A DNA stretch of 64,000 nt. Source: an uncultured Flavobacteriaceae bacterium. GTDB taxonomy: Bacteria; Bacteroidota; Bacteroidia; Flavobacteriales; Flavobacteriaceae. This document shows positions 18,887 to 27,916 of this stretch, one piece after another. Under the pieces are notes generated by a model that ran no database searches, was not told where the DNA came from, and was given only the letters and a program-made list of their open reading frames with translations. The position numbers were made by a program, and so were the translations under genes. Within the stretch, counting starts at the first letter, position 1, and every line of letters begins with the position of its first letter. Location: assembly GCA_947502495.1 (NCBI GenBank), contig CANNAC010000002.1, positions 1 to 64,000 on the forward strand. Reading direction: 5' to 3'.

Positions 18887-19981
18887 CTAACTCTTCACAT
18901 CTAGCGCATCGCGAAGCGCATTACCAATTAGCATAAATGCCATCACTAAAGTCATAATACACAATCCAGGTATTAACGCTAAATAAGGTTTTCCTAGAAT
19001 AATATAATTGTAATGATCTTTAATCATTGCCCCCCAACTTGCCATAGGTGGTTGTGCACCGATTCCTAAAAAACTCAAACCGCTTTCTATTAAAATAGCT
19101 CCTGCAAAATTGGCTGCCGAAATCACAATTACTGGCGCCATTATATTTGGTAAAATATGTTTAGTAATAATTCTAAAATCATTAAAACCTAGAGCTCTTG
19201 CCGCAGTAACATATTGCATTTCTTTGGCACTAATTATTTGACCTCTTACCACTCTAGCGACTTCCACCCACATCGTTAAACCTACAGCTATAAAAACCTG
19301 CCAAAAACCTTTACCTAAAGCTAATGTTATAGCAATCACTAATAGCAACGTTGGTATAGACCATGTCACATTAATGACCCACATAATAAAAGCATCTACT
19401 TTACCACCAAAATACCCAGCAATGCTTCCCATGAAAACACCAATAAATAAGGATATAAAAACAGCTACAAAGCCAATAAAAAACGAAATCCTTGCTCCTA
19501 CTAATATTCTACTTAATAGATCCCTTCCGTATTTATCGGTTCCAAAAAGGAAGGTTTTTGTAGTAATTAAAGTTGGTAACTCTACATCTTCTAATTGCTC
19601 AAAATTCATAGTTTTACGCACTCCAACTAATCCATCGGAAGCATATTCGGTATAGATTATACTATTATCTTCTATACTATAACTACTAATAGGAATTTCG
19701 GTTTCTGTATTTTTTCTTCCGAAGAAAAGCGTATCGAAAAAACCTTGTTCGTTTTTAATCGTCGAAGGAATCGTTAGCATTTCCACTTTAAAACCTGGTT
19801 TCTTAGAATGTATTGCCAAATGCATCTGGTTTGCATATTGCGAATTATCTGGAGCTATCGCATAAGCAAAAATAGAGATTAGTCCAATTAAAACGATAAA
19901 CCCGAAACTAAAAACGCCCCAAAAATTGTTTTTAAATTTTTGGAGCGCTAATGCACTTAATGAGTTTGTTGTACTACTCAT
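18887..19981 (-). CDS. ABC transporter permease, DppC/OppC type
   Basis: Inner-membrane permease of the dipeptide/oligopeptide importer family. TM1 is near residues 25-45. Then comes a ~100-residue non-membrane insert, and from residue ~145 the classical core: FGTDKYGRDLLSRILVGARIS, four or five helices, and an EAA-type loop ARALGFNDFRIITKHILPN for the ATPase. No DppB partner, ATPase or binding protein lies beside it. It is 8 bp downstream of the Prc protease and probably co-transcribed. Confidence 0.92.
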   Translation of the reverse strand: MSSTTNSLSALALQKFKNNFWGVFSFGFIVLIGLISIFAYAIAPDNSQYANQMHLAIHSKKPGFKVEMLTIPSTIKNEQGFFDTLFFGRKNTETEIPISSYSIEDNSIIYTEYASDGLVGVRKTMNFEQLEDVELPTLITTKTFLFGTDKYGRDLLSRILVGARISFFIGFVAVFISLFIGVFMGSIAGYFGGKVDAFIMWVINVTWSIPTLLLVIAITLALGKGFWQVFIAVGLTMWVEVARVVRGQIISAKEMQYVTAARALGFNDFRIITKHILPNIMAPVIVISAANFAGAILIESGLSFLGIGAQPPMASWGAMIKDHYNYIILGKPYLALIPGLCIMTLVMAFMLIGNALRDALDVKS

Positions 19982-19989
19982 AAATTTAT

Positions 19990-22110
19990 TTAGTCTTTTA
20001 CTGTAGTAGCTACTTTTTCAATTCTGTAAGACATTTTCAAATCTTCTAAAACATGTAATGCTTCTTCCATATACACATCCTTACTAAGACTTTCATGCCA
20101 TCTATCTCGTTTGTCCTTTAAAATAGAATCTGTTGCAAACAATTGGCTTTCATAAGGCAAAGACTCAAAGGTTAGATTTGTTTGATATTCTGATATTTTA
20201 TCAAATCGTTTTGCTTCTTCTTCAGTTAATTCTATTTTCTGCTTGTAGGCTTTATAGTTTAAAGCGTGTGAATTTTCATCCATTCTGGTTTTTACCCATT
20301 TTGCATTTTCTTCAATTAGCTTTAACTGCGCATTATTACTCATACGCTCTTGACTCTTCTTAATAGTAGAATCGTAATCAAAATAGCTATCCCAAAAAGC
20401 ATAATCTACTGCTTCAATTTTATCCCAAGGTAATGGGTTTTCTTGATCCTTTTCACCAACATTAATATAGCTGTATCTATCTGGAACAACCACATCACTC
20501 TTTACACCTTCTAGTTGTGTAGAGCCTCCATTAATTCTGTAGAATTTCTGCGTAGTAAGTTTTAAAGCTCCTAAATCTCCTTGCGAATTATTACGCACCA
20601 TTCTATTTAAATCCAATACATTTTGAACAGTACCTTTACCATAGGTTTGTTTACTACCTATAATAATCGCTCTTTTATAATCTTGCATTGCTGCTGCTAA
20701 TATTTCGGAAGCAGATGCTGAAAGTTCATTCACTAAAATTACTAATGGCCCATCCCAGCTGATAGATTTATCTTTATCTTTTAAAACTTCTTTTGGTTCA
20801 CCTGTAGAACGAACTTGCACTATTGGTCCATCTTTAATAAACAAACCTGCCATATCCACAACAGTTTGTAAAGATCCTCCTCCATTATTACGAAGATCTA
20901 AAACAAGACCTTCCATTCCTTCTTCTTTTAAGCGCTCAATTTCTTGTTTAATATCGCTTGCTGCATTACGTTTTTTATAGTCTTCAAAATCCACATAAAA
21001 CTTAGGAAGATTAATCACTCCAAAACGTTTATCATTATTCTTTACGATAGAAGACTTAGCGTAGGTTTCTTCTAACTCAACCACATCTCTAGTAATAGAA
21101 ATCACCTCAATAGTACCATCTACTTTTTTAATAGTAAGATTCACGATTGTTCCTTTTGGTCCTTTTATAAGTTTTATAGCATCGTCTAAACGCATACCAA
21201 CGATATTAACCGCTTGCTCTTCGTTTTCTTGACGTACTTTTTGAATAATATCACCAACCTCTAATTCTTTTCCTCTCCATGCTGGACCTCCAGAAATTAG
21301 CTCCACAATTTTAGTGTTATCCATTTTCTTAGAAAGTCTTGCTCCAATTCCTTCTAACTTACCAGACATTTGCTGATCAAAACGATCTTTATCTTCTGGT
21401 GCAAAATAGAATGTATGTGGATCAAACTCCTCTACAATAGCATTTACATATATTGAGAACCAATCTTTACGTTGTTGATCATCGATATAATCATTGTAAT
21501 AATTATCAATAGATTTCAAAGTTTCGCTACGAGATACTTCCTCTAAACTAGCCAATGATTTTTTTTCTTTATCACTTTTTATATTTTCAGTAACTAAGTC
21601 ATCATAATTAGAAATAGTAGTGAATTTAAGCTGTTGTCTCCAACGTTCTTTCATTTGCTTTTTATTCTTAACGTATTCTAATTTCTCGTAATCGGAACTA
21701 TAGCTTTCATTTACAGAATAATTAAATGGTTTATTTAAAATATCCTTATAAATAGTTTTAGTCTCTTCGATACGTTTCAATAAACGTTCGTGTGTCAGGT
21801 TGAAAAAAGCGATATCATAAGCTTTCAGCTGATCGTCCAGTTCTGTTTTATATTTCTCAAATTCTTCAATATCGGATCTATAAAAATAACGTTTTAAAGG
21901 ATCTAATTGCTCTAAATAATCGGTATAAACAGCCGATGAAAAATCATCATTTAAAACTTTAGGATCAAAGTGCCCACGTTCTAAAACGTAAGTGATCACT
22001 TGTATTAGTAGTTTATCTTTATCCGGGTCATCAAAAGTCTTACTAGTAAAACTACAAGATGCAAATGCTAATAAAAGCAACAGGATAAACACATTATATT
22101 TCTTTTTCAT
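19990..22110 (-). CDS. prc: Carboxy-terminal processing (tail-specific) protease Prc
   Basis: S41-family periplasmic serine protease. Residues 1-19 are a lipoprotein signal ending in LAFASC, so it is likely membrane-anchored. The N-terminal helical region (30-230) is followed by a PDZ domain (~240-330), the S41 catalytic domain (~370-560) and a DUF3340-like C-terminal region. The catalytic Ser is in NELSASASEI and the Lys in TYGKGTVQ. The length (706) matches E. coli Prc/Tsp. Likely substrates are envelope proteins; the specific targets are unknown. Confidence 0.95.
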   Translation of the reverse strand: MKKKYNVFILLLLLAFASCSFTSKTFDDPDKDKLLIQVITYVLERGHFDPKVLNDDFSSAVYTDYLEQLDPLKRYFYRSDIEEFEKYKTELDDQLKAYDIAFFNLTHERLLKRIEETKTIYKDILNKPFNYSVNESYSSDYEKLEYVKNKKQMKERWRQQLKFTTISNYDDLVTENIKSDKEKKSLASLEEVSRSETLKSIDNYYNDYIDDQQRKDWFSIYVNAIVEEFDPHTFYFAPEDKDRFDQQMSGKLEGIGARLSKKMDNTKIVELISGGPAWRGKELEVGDIIQKVRQENEEQAVNIVGMRLDDAIKLIKGPKGTIVNLTIKKVDGTIEVISITRDVVELEETYAKSSIVKNNDKRFGVINLPKFYVDFEDYKKRNAASDIKQEIERLKEEGMEGLVLDLRNNGGGSLQTVVDMAGLFIKDGPIVQVRSTGEPKEVLKDKDKSISWDGPLVILVNELSASASEILAAAMQDYKRAIIIGSKQTYGKGTVQNVLDLNRMVRNNSQGDLGALKLTTQKFYRINGGSTQLEGVKSDVVVPDRYSYINVGEKDQENPLPWDKIEAVDYAFWDSYFDYDSTIKKSQERMSNNAQLKLIEENAKWVKTRMDENSHALNYKAYKQKIELTEEEAKRFDKISEYQTNLTFESLPYESQLFATDSILKDKRDRWHESLSKDVYMEEALHVLEDLKMSYRIEKVATTVKD

Positions 22111-22295
22111 TTTCTAAATGCATTAATTAATTTAAGCTCTAATAGCTCAAGTTAGGGGTTTGTCTCAATTCACTAATTTAAAGAAAAAACTGTGCCAATT
22201 ATAGCAAAGAGGTACTAATTTTTTGTTAAACCGCAAATAAGAAGCATATGCTGTATAAAATATGTATTTTAGCGTAGCAAAAAAACGAACGCTAC

Positions 22296-23072
22296 ATGAC
22301 AAAAAAACCGTTAATATTAGTAACCAATGACGATGGTATTACGGCACCTGGAATACGGGCATTAATTGAAGTTATGAATACCATAGGTGACGTGGTTGTT
22401 GTTGCCCCTGATAGTCCGCAAAGCGGAATGGGTCATGCGATCACTCTAGATTCTACCTTACATTTAGAACAAGTAACTATTGACAATGGCAGTCAAAAAG
22501 AATATAGTTGTTCTGGCACACCTGCAGATTGTGTAAAGCTAGGAATTAGTGAAATACTAGACCGTAGACCAGACTTATGTGTTTCGGGTATTAATCATGG
22601 TTCGAACTCCTCTATCAATGTCATTTATTCTGGAACAATGAGCGCTGCAATTGAAGCTGGATTAGAAGGTATACCATCAATTGGATTCTCGTTATTAGAT
22701 TTTAATTGGAATGCCAACTTTGAAGCAGTTAAGGCATATGTCAAAAATATTGCACTAAATGTTTTAGAAAACGGTTTACAAGAAGGTGTTATTTTAAATG
22801 TAAATTTTCCAAAACTAGAAAAAGAAGCCATTAAAGGCGTGAGAATTTGCAGACAAGCAAAAGCAAATTGGGTTGAAAAATTTGATAAAAGAGTTAGTCC
22901 GCAAGGCAAAGAATATTATTGGCTTACCGGAAAATTTGTTAATTTAGACAAAGGAGAAGATACCGATGAATGGGCTTTAGCGAACGGTTATGTTTCTGTA
23001 GTACCCGTACAATTTGATTTAACAGCACATCACTGCATCGCTAAATTGAATACTTGGGATTTAAACAAATAG
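22296..23072 (+). CDS. surE: 5'/3'-nucleotidase SurE
   Basis: Metal-dependent survival-protein phosphatase acting on nucleoside monophosphates. Signature stretches: VTNDDGITAPGI at residues 8-19 (metal-binding Asp pair), PDSPQSGMGHAIT, SGTPADCVKLG and SGINHGSNS. The length of 258 is normal. It is divergent from prc and is followed by palindromic repeats and a small membrane-protein gene. Confidence 0.96.
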   Translation: MTKKPLILVTNDDGITAPGIRALIEVMNTIGDVVVVAPDSPQSGMGHAITLDSTLHLEQVTIDNGSQKEYSCSGTPADCVKLGISEILDRRPDLCVSGINHGSNSSINVIYSGTMSAAIEAGLEGIPSIGFSLLDFNWNANFEAVKAYVKNIALNVLENGLQEGVILNVNFPKLEKEAIKGVRICRQAKANWVEKFDKRVSPQGKEYYWLTGKFVNLDKGEDTDEWALANGYVSVVPVQFDLTAHHCIAKLNTWDLNK

Positions 23073-23084
23073 ACTATTAATACC

Positions 23085-23129
23085 TTCCGCTTTTGCGGAA
23101 ACATAAAAGAAGATTACCGCTTTCGCGGA
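23085..23129. repeat. Two small hairpin repeats after surE
   Basis: TTCCGCTTTTGCGGAA at 23085-23100 and CCGCTTTCGCGG at 23117-23129, two near-identical palindromes in tandem. They lie in the 65 bp between surE and the next gene. They also create an open frame that falsely extends that gene upstream. Confidence 0.8.
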
Positions 23130-23137
23130 AACTAAAG

Positions 23138-23419
23138 ATGAAAAAAGATATTACAATTGGTTTAATCGTTGGTTTTGTTGCCAACATCATAGGATTATTT
23201 ATTGCGACTAAAGTATTAGGGCAAGGAGGCGGTTTCACAGAAGCTATTGAAACAGCTAACGCACAAGGTTTTATTAGTAAACTTATCAGTTTAGGTGCTA
23301 TTTTAAATCTTATTGCTTTCTTCTTCTTTTTAAGCAGAAAACAAGATAATCGCGCAAAAGGCGTGCTTATCGCAACTATATTTATAGCCATCTTAACCCT
23401 TCTTTTTAAATTTATATAA
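23138..23419 (+). CDS. Small membrane protein of unknown function
   Basis: Not recognised as a named family. The 93-residue protein has three likely membrane segments: ITIGLIVGFVANIIGLFIA, ISLGAILNLIAFFFFL and GVLIATIFIAILTLLFKFI. A Gly-rich loop (LGQGGGF) and a conserved-looking basic stretch (SRKQDNRAKG) lie between them. Start 23138 is chosen because the upstream extension is made of palindromic repeat DNA. It lies between surE and lpxB on the same strand and may be co-transcribed with them. Confidence 0.75.
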   Translation: MKKDITIGLIVGFVANIIGLFIATKVLGQGGGFTEAIETANAQGFISKLISLGAILNLIAFFFFLSRKQDNRAKGVLIATIFIAILTLLFKFI

Positions 23420-23509
23420 AGGAAACATTCATAACTAAAAGGTAATAATTACGGATAAAGATTAAATGGATGCTGCATGTGACCATTTAAAAACAATAGA
23501 TATATACAC

Positions 23510-24628
23510 ATGAAATATTACATTATTGCAGGAGAAGCTTCAGGCGATTTGCATGGCTCTAATTTAATGAAGGCATTACAAAAAGAAGATGTACATGCCG
23601 AATTTAGATTTTGGGGTGGAGATCTTATGCAAAGTGTTGGTGGTACTTTAGTAAAGCACTATAAAGAAAGAGCTTTTATGGGTTTTGCAGAAGTACTTCT
23701 AAATATAAACTCCATATTTAAAGCCATTTCATTATGCAAAAAAGATATTGCGACTTATAACCCAGATGTTGTTATTTTTATTGATAATTCAGGGTTTAAC
23801 TTGCGCATTGCAAAATGGGCAAAAGAGCAAAAGTTTAAAACGCACTACTATATTTCACCACAAGTTTGGGCATCTCGAGCGAGTAGAGTCGAAAAAATAA
23901 AAAAATATGTAGATGCTATGTATGTTATTCTTCCGTTTGTGGAAGATTTTTACAAAAAATACGATTACAAAGTGCATTTTGTTGGTCATCCTTTAATTGA
24001 TGCCATTGCGAACAGAACGCAAGTAGATGAATACAGCTTTAGAAAAGAAAATCAACTTAACGATAAACCCATAATTGCATTACTTCCGGGAAGCAGAAAA
24101 CAAGAGATCAAAAAAATGCTTTCGGTGATGCTTAGTGTTGTTAAGAATTATCCGAGTTATCAATTTGTAATTGCAGGAGCTCCAAGTCAGGAGTACCGTT
24201 TTTATCAGCAATTTATAACAACAAAAAATGTCACTTTTATCTCTAACAAAACCTACGATTTACTTAGTATATCTACAGCTGCATTAGTTACTTCTGGTAC
24301 TGCAACGCTAGAAACGGCATTATTTAAAGTACCACAAGTGGTTTGCTATAAAGGTAGTTGGTTATCCTACCAAATTGGAAAACGCATTATCACGCTAAAG
24401 TTTATTTCTTTGGTAAATTTAATCATGAATAAGGAAGTGGTAACCGAGTTAATTCAAGGGGAATTCAACGCTAGACGATTAAAAAAAGAATTAGATATCA
24501 TTCTAGACGAAAACCAGAGAACGAAGTTCTTCATGCAATATTACGAACTAGAAAAAGAGCTTGGAGGAAGAGGCGCTAGTGAAAAAACAGCAAAATTAAT
24601 TTATAAAGCTTTATTACCAAATACTTAA
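23510..24628 (+). CDS. lpxB: Lipid-A-disaccharide synthase LpxB
   Basis: GT19 glycosyltransferase that joins UDP-2,3-diacylglucosamine and lipid X to form the lipid A disaccharide. The N-terminal AGEASGDLHGS motif, FIDNSGFNLR, HYYISPQVWASR, the FVGHPLID stretch and the LPGSRKQEIK loop all match the family. The length of 372 is normal. It shows the organism makes lipid A-based LPS, consistent with the lptC gene later in the window. Confidence 0.96.
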   Translation: MKYYIIAGEASGDLHGSNLMKALQKEDVHAEFRFWGGDLMQSVGGTLVKHYKERAFMGFAEVLLNINSIFKAISLCKKDIATYNPDVVIFIDNSGFNLRIAKWAKEQKFKTHYYISPQVWASRASRVEKIKKYVDAMYVILPFVEDFYKKYDYKVHFVGHPLIDAIANRTQVDEYSFRKENQLNDKPIIALLPGSRKQEIKKMLSVMLSVVKNYPSYQFVIAGAPSQEYRFYQQFITTKNVTFISNKTYDLLSISTAALVTSGTATLETALFKVPQVVCYKGSWLSYQIGKRIITLKFISLVNLIMNKEVVTELIQGEFNARRLKKELDIILDENQRTKFFMQYYELEKELGGRGASEKTAKLIYKALLPNT

Positions 24629-24636
24629 ATTTGTAC

Positions 24637-25185
24637 ATGAAAAAAATTGCCTTAATTCTTATTCTATTCCTTTCCTTTTCGGCTTGTAAATCTAGTAAAA
24701 ACAAACGTGTAGTTACTAAGAAAGCACGAACAACCAAAACCGTTTCTAAAAAAACGAGTTCTAAAAAATCAAAGACAAAAACAGTTACTGCAAAAAGCAA
24801 TACAAATGCAGAAAGCATTATAGATTACGCGAAAACTTTTGAAGGTGTTAAATACAAATACGGAGGAACCACCAAAAAGGGAATGGATTGTTCTGGTTTG
24901 ATATATACTTCCTTTAAAAAAGAAGCTATTACACTTCCTAGAACTACACATGGACTATCTACAACTGGTGATTGGATAGACTTAAAAGAAGTACAAGAAG
25001 GGGATTTGTTATTTTTTGCAACCAAAAAGAACAGCCGAAAAGTAAACCATGTAGGCATTGTAACTACAGCACGAGTTGGTTACGTGGAGTTTATTCATGC
25101 GTCTTCAAGCAAAGGAGTTATGATTTCCAACTTGGCAGAACGCTACTGGTATTTGTCTTACGTACAAGCGAGACGCATATTATAA
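24637..25185 (+). CDS. NlpC/P60 family lipoprotein peptidase
   Basis: Predicted cell-wall endopeptidase, 182 residues. The lipoprotein signal ends in LSFSAC, followed by a Lys/Thr/Ser-rich linker to about residue 60. The C40 domain has its catalytic Cys in MDCSGLIY, His in VNHVGIV and the third polar position near the FIHASSSKG segment. Such enzymes cleave D-Glu-DAP bonds in stem peptides. Start 24637 (MKKIALIL) gives the best lipoprotein signal; another Met lies two codons upstream. It begins 8 bp after lpxB. Confidence 0.93.
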   Translation: MKKIALILILFLSFSACKSSKNKRVVTKKARTTKTVSKKTSSKKSKTKTVTAKSNTNAESIIDYAKTFEGVKYKYGGTTKKGMDCSGLIYTSFKKEAITLPRTTHGLSTTGDWIDLKEVQEGDLLFFATKKNSRKVNHVGIVTTARVGYVEFIHASSSKGVMISNLAERYWYLSYVQARRIL

Positions 25186-25243
25186 AACCTACACGATATA
25201 GAATATTTTCGTTATAAATGTAGATTATTTACTATATTTATGC

Positions 25244-27262
25244 ATGAAGATTCTAAATTTTACAGTAATAAAACTAAGCACCTGTCTTTGTATAGGTATT
25301 CTTTTAGCCTATTACATTGCAATTCCTGTAATTTGGTCCTTATATAGTTCGCTTATTCTTTTTTTGCTTTTAACTGTATTCTTATTTCTTTCTAGAACAC
25401 AATTCATACAAACCATCTGGTTTGGCGTTTTGGTGTACTTCACCACTATTTCTATAGGAATAGTAAGTACAAATATCCATAACCAAAAACTTGGTAAGAA
25501 TCATTATATCCATTTAAAACATACCCCGAAACAAATTACATTTCGGATAAAAGAAATTTTAAAACCTGGTAATTATAATGATAAATATGTCGTGGATATT
25601 CTTCAAGTGGATGCTGAATCGGTAATAGGAAAAGCGCTACTAAACATTCAAAAAGATAGCCTTCAAAGGAAACTAGAAGTAGATGCCATTATACTTACAA
25701 CGGAAGGTTTTCAGGAAATTTCACATACTTTGAATCCGGAGCAATTCGATTATAAAAACTATCTAGAAAAGCAATATATCTATCATCAAATATATGCTAC
25801 CAACGATAAACTATTCCGCGTAAGCGATACCAAACACACATTAATTGGTTATGCTAGTCTATTGCGAAATACGATAAACAAAAAGCTTAAAAAATACGAT
25901 TTTACAGCCGATGAGTTATCCATTATTAACGCGCTAATTTTAGGTCAAAGACAAAACATTAGTAAAAGTGTCTACACCAATTATGTAAACGCTGGTGCTA
26001 TTCATATTCTTGCCGTTTCTGGATTGCATGTTGGTATTTTACTACTGCTATTGAATACGCTTTTTACACCCTTAGAAAAGATACCCAATGGAAAAATCAT
26101 GAAAATGATTATTATCCTAATCCTTCTTTGGTGTTATGCACTCCTTGCTGGCGCTTCCGCCTCGATTATTAGAGCTGCAACGATGTTTAGTATTGTTGCC
26201 GTTGGAATGCATTTAAAACGCCCAAGTAACATCTATAATACATTGGCTATTTCCATCTTTTTTATTCTATTATTTAAACCTTTATTCTTGTTTGATGTTG
26301 GCTTTCAATTAAGTTATCTGGCAGTACTTGCCATTGTTTCTATGCAACCCATATTATACAAATTTTGGAAACCCAGATTTTGGCTAAGCGATAAACTATG
26401 GCAAATTACCACCGTAACTATTGCTGCACAATTTGGCGTTCTCCCTATTAGTTTGTTTTATTTTCATCAGTTCCCAGGATTGTTTTGGTTGTCTAATATT
26501 GTTGTTATTCCGTTAATCGGAATTATTCTTGGGAGTGGAATTCTAGTGATTCTTTTAGCATTATTAAATGCGTTACCATCATTTTTAGCAACTGGCTTCG
26601 GAAGTATTATTCGTTTCATGAATACTTTTTTTGAGTGGATTGCGAGTAAGGAACAATTCTTATTTCAAGGCATTTCTTTTCCTATACTTTATGTACTTAC
26701 TTCTTATTTCATCATCACAGCCTTGGTAAGATTACATGTAAAGCGAAACTACAAAGCTTTGGTATTTCTATGTCTTGCGATACTAGGCTTTCAAATAGCC
26801 ATTTTATATACAAGACACCAAAACAGCACGGATACTTTTATCGTTTTTCACAAAAGCAGAAACACGGTTATAGGTTTAAAACGAAACAGAATGCTTCAGG
26901 TTTTTCATAATTTAGATTCCATTACAGCTAATAAAACCATACCTACTTTTGCGGTAGCTAATTTCACAGAAACGATTACCGAAGACACTTTACAAGACCT
27001 CTTTTTCTTCCGAAACAAAAAAATACTACTCGTAGATAGCCTTGGAATTTATAACATAAAAAGTATAAAAGCCGATTATGTTTTATTGCGAAATTCACCC
27101 AAAATAAATCTAGAAAGATTGATAGACTCTTTAAAACCAAAAGGCATTATTGCAGATGGCAGTAATTACAAATCGTATGTAGCACGTTGGGAAAAGACCT
27201 GTAAAAAAAGAAAACTCCCATTTCACCAAACCGGTAAAAAGGGAGCTTTTATATTAGAATAA
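25244..27262 (+). CDS. comEC: ComEC/Rec2 family DNA uptake channel
   Basis: Polytopic inner-membrane protein expected to carry transforming single-stranded DNA into the cytoplasm. The N-terminal membrane and DUF4131-like region (~1-200) is followed by the Competence domain (~220-490), with ALILGQRQNISKSVYTNYV and AGAIHILAVSGLHVGILL. The C-terminal ~150 residues resemble a shortened metallo-beta-lactamase region, but no HxHxDH motif is seen. At 672 residues it fits the shorter Bacteroidota type. Presence in this window does not prove natural competence. Confidence 0.93.
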   Translation: MKILNFTVIKLSTCLCIGILLAYYIAIPVIWSLYSSLILFLLLTVFLFLSRTQFIQTIWFGVLVYFTTISIGIVSTNIHNQKLGKNHYIHLKHTPKQITFRIKEILKPGNYNDKYVVDILQVDAESVIGKALLNIQKDSLQRKLEVDAIILTTEGFQEISHTLNPEQFDYKNYLEKQYIYHQIYATNDKLFRVSDTKHTLIGYASLLRNTINKKLKKYDFTADELSIINALILGQRQNISKSVYTNYVNAGAIHILAVSGLHVGILLLLLNTLFTPLEKIPNGKIMKMIIILILLWCYALLAGASASIIRAATMFSIVAVGMHLKRPSNIYNTLAISIFFILLFKPLFLFDVGFQLSYLAVLAIVSMQPILYKFWKPRFWLSDKLWQITTVTIAAQFGVLPISLFYFHQFPGLFWLSNIVVIPLIGIILGSGILVILLALLNALPSFLATGFGSIIRFMNTFFEWIASKEQFLFQGISFPILYVLTSYFIITALVRLHVKRNYKALVFLCLAILGFQIAILYTRHQNSTDTFIVFHKSRNTVIGLKRNRMLQVFHNLDSITANKTIPTFAVANFTETITEDTLQDLFFFRNKKILLVDSLGIYNIKSIKADYVLLRNSPKINLERLIDSLKPKGIIADGSNYKSYVARWEKTCKKRKLPFHQTGKKGAFILE

Positions 27263-27266
27263 TAGC

Positions 27267-27285
27267 TTCTGAAACAAGTTCAGAA
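27267..27285. terminator. Hairpin between convergent comEC and thioredoxin genes
   Basis: TTCTGAA (27267-27273) and TTCAGAA (27279-27285) form a 7-bp stem with a 5-nt loop in the 31-bp gap between the two stop codons. It has no long T-run. It resembles the dispersed CATTCTGAA-type repeat family, and may act as a weak bidirectional terminator. Confidence 0.45.
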
Positions 27286-27293
27286 TGCCAATT

Positions 27294-27842
27294 TTAACCT
27301 TTAAATTCTGATTTAAACGCTAAATAATATGCATCAAATGCCTCTTGTGTTGTTAGTTCTTTATAATCATCGCTAGCAAACATTTTTAAGTATAGTTCTA
27401 TCTGAACTGGCGTTTGATATCCTTTAATAGGAGCAATCAATTCTGCTTTTTCGTCTAAGTATACAATAGTAGGATAAGCGTTTACTTGAAAAAACCTAGC
27501 CAATTGATGTGCGCTATTACGTCTCTTCGCTTTAGCAGGATCATAACTTGGATTGGTATATTCTTTCCCTTTATAGTTTGCAACGGCATTACCTTCGGCA
27601 TTAAACTTTACCGCATAGAAATTTTCATTTACATACGCTGCAACTTCCTTATTTTGGAAGGTGTTTTTATCCAACATTTTACAAGGCCCACACCATTCGG
27701 TATACATGTCCATCAGGATTTTTTTAGGTTCTTTCTTCTGAAGTTCTAAAGCTTCTTCAAAAGAAACCCATTTAATTTCTTGTGCAGTAACCGAACCAAT
27801 GGTTAAAACTGCGAGTAAAAGTGTAAGTGCTAAATTTTTCAT
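27294..27842 (-). CDS. Exported thioredoxin-like protein
   Basis: A 182-residue protein with a signal peptide (residues 1-20, cleavage near VTAQ) and a thioredoxin fold. The redox motif is CGPC in TEWCGPCKMLDKNTF, and the cis-Pro is in NAYPTIVYLD. It resembles the thiol:disulfide interchange proteins with a DUF255/DsbD-gamma-like domain found in Bacteroidota. Probably periplasmic, reducing or oxidising envelope protein cysteines. It is convergent with comEC and 74 bp downstream of the POT transporter gene. Confidence 0.92.
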   Translation of the reverse strand: MKNLALTLLLAVLTIGSVTAQEIKWVSFEEALELQKKEPKKILMDMYTEWCGPCKMLDKNTFQNKEVAAYVNENFYAVKFNAEGNAVANYKGKEYTNPSYDPAKAKRRNSAHQLARFFQVNAYPTIVYLDEKAELIAPIKGYQTPVQIELYLKMFASDDYKELTTQEAFDAYYLAFKSEFKG

Positions 27843-27916
27843 GGTATATAAATAACTTATTTGTGGTTTGTATCTTTTCAGAAATACAGTCTCAAAGACT
27901 ATTCCAAAATTACAAA

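Noticed and set aside
23093-23137. Basic N-terminal extension (RKHKRRLPLSRKLK) of the small membrane protein
   Set aside because: It is translated from two palindromic repeats; Met at 23138 begins the real-looking sequence.
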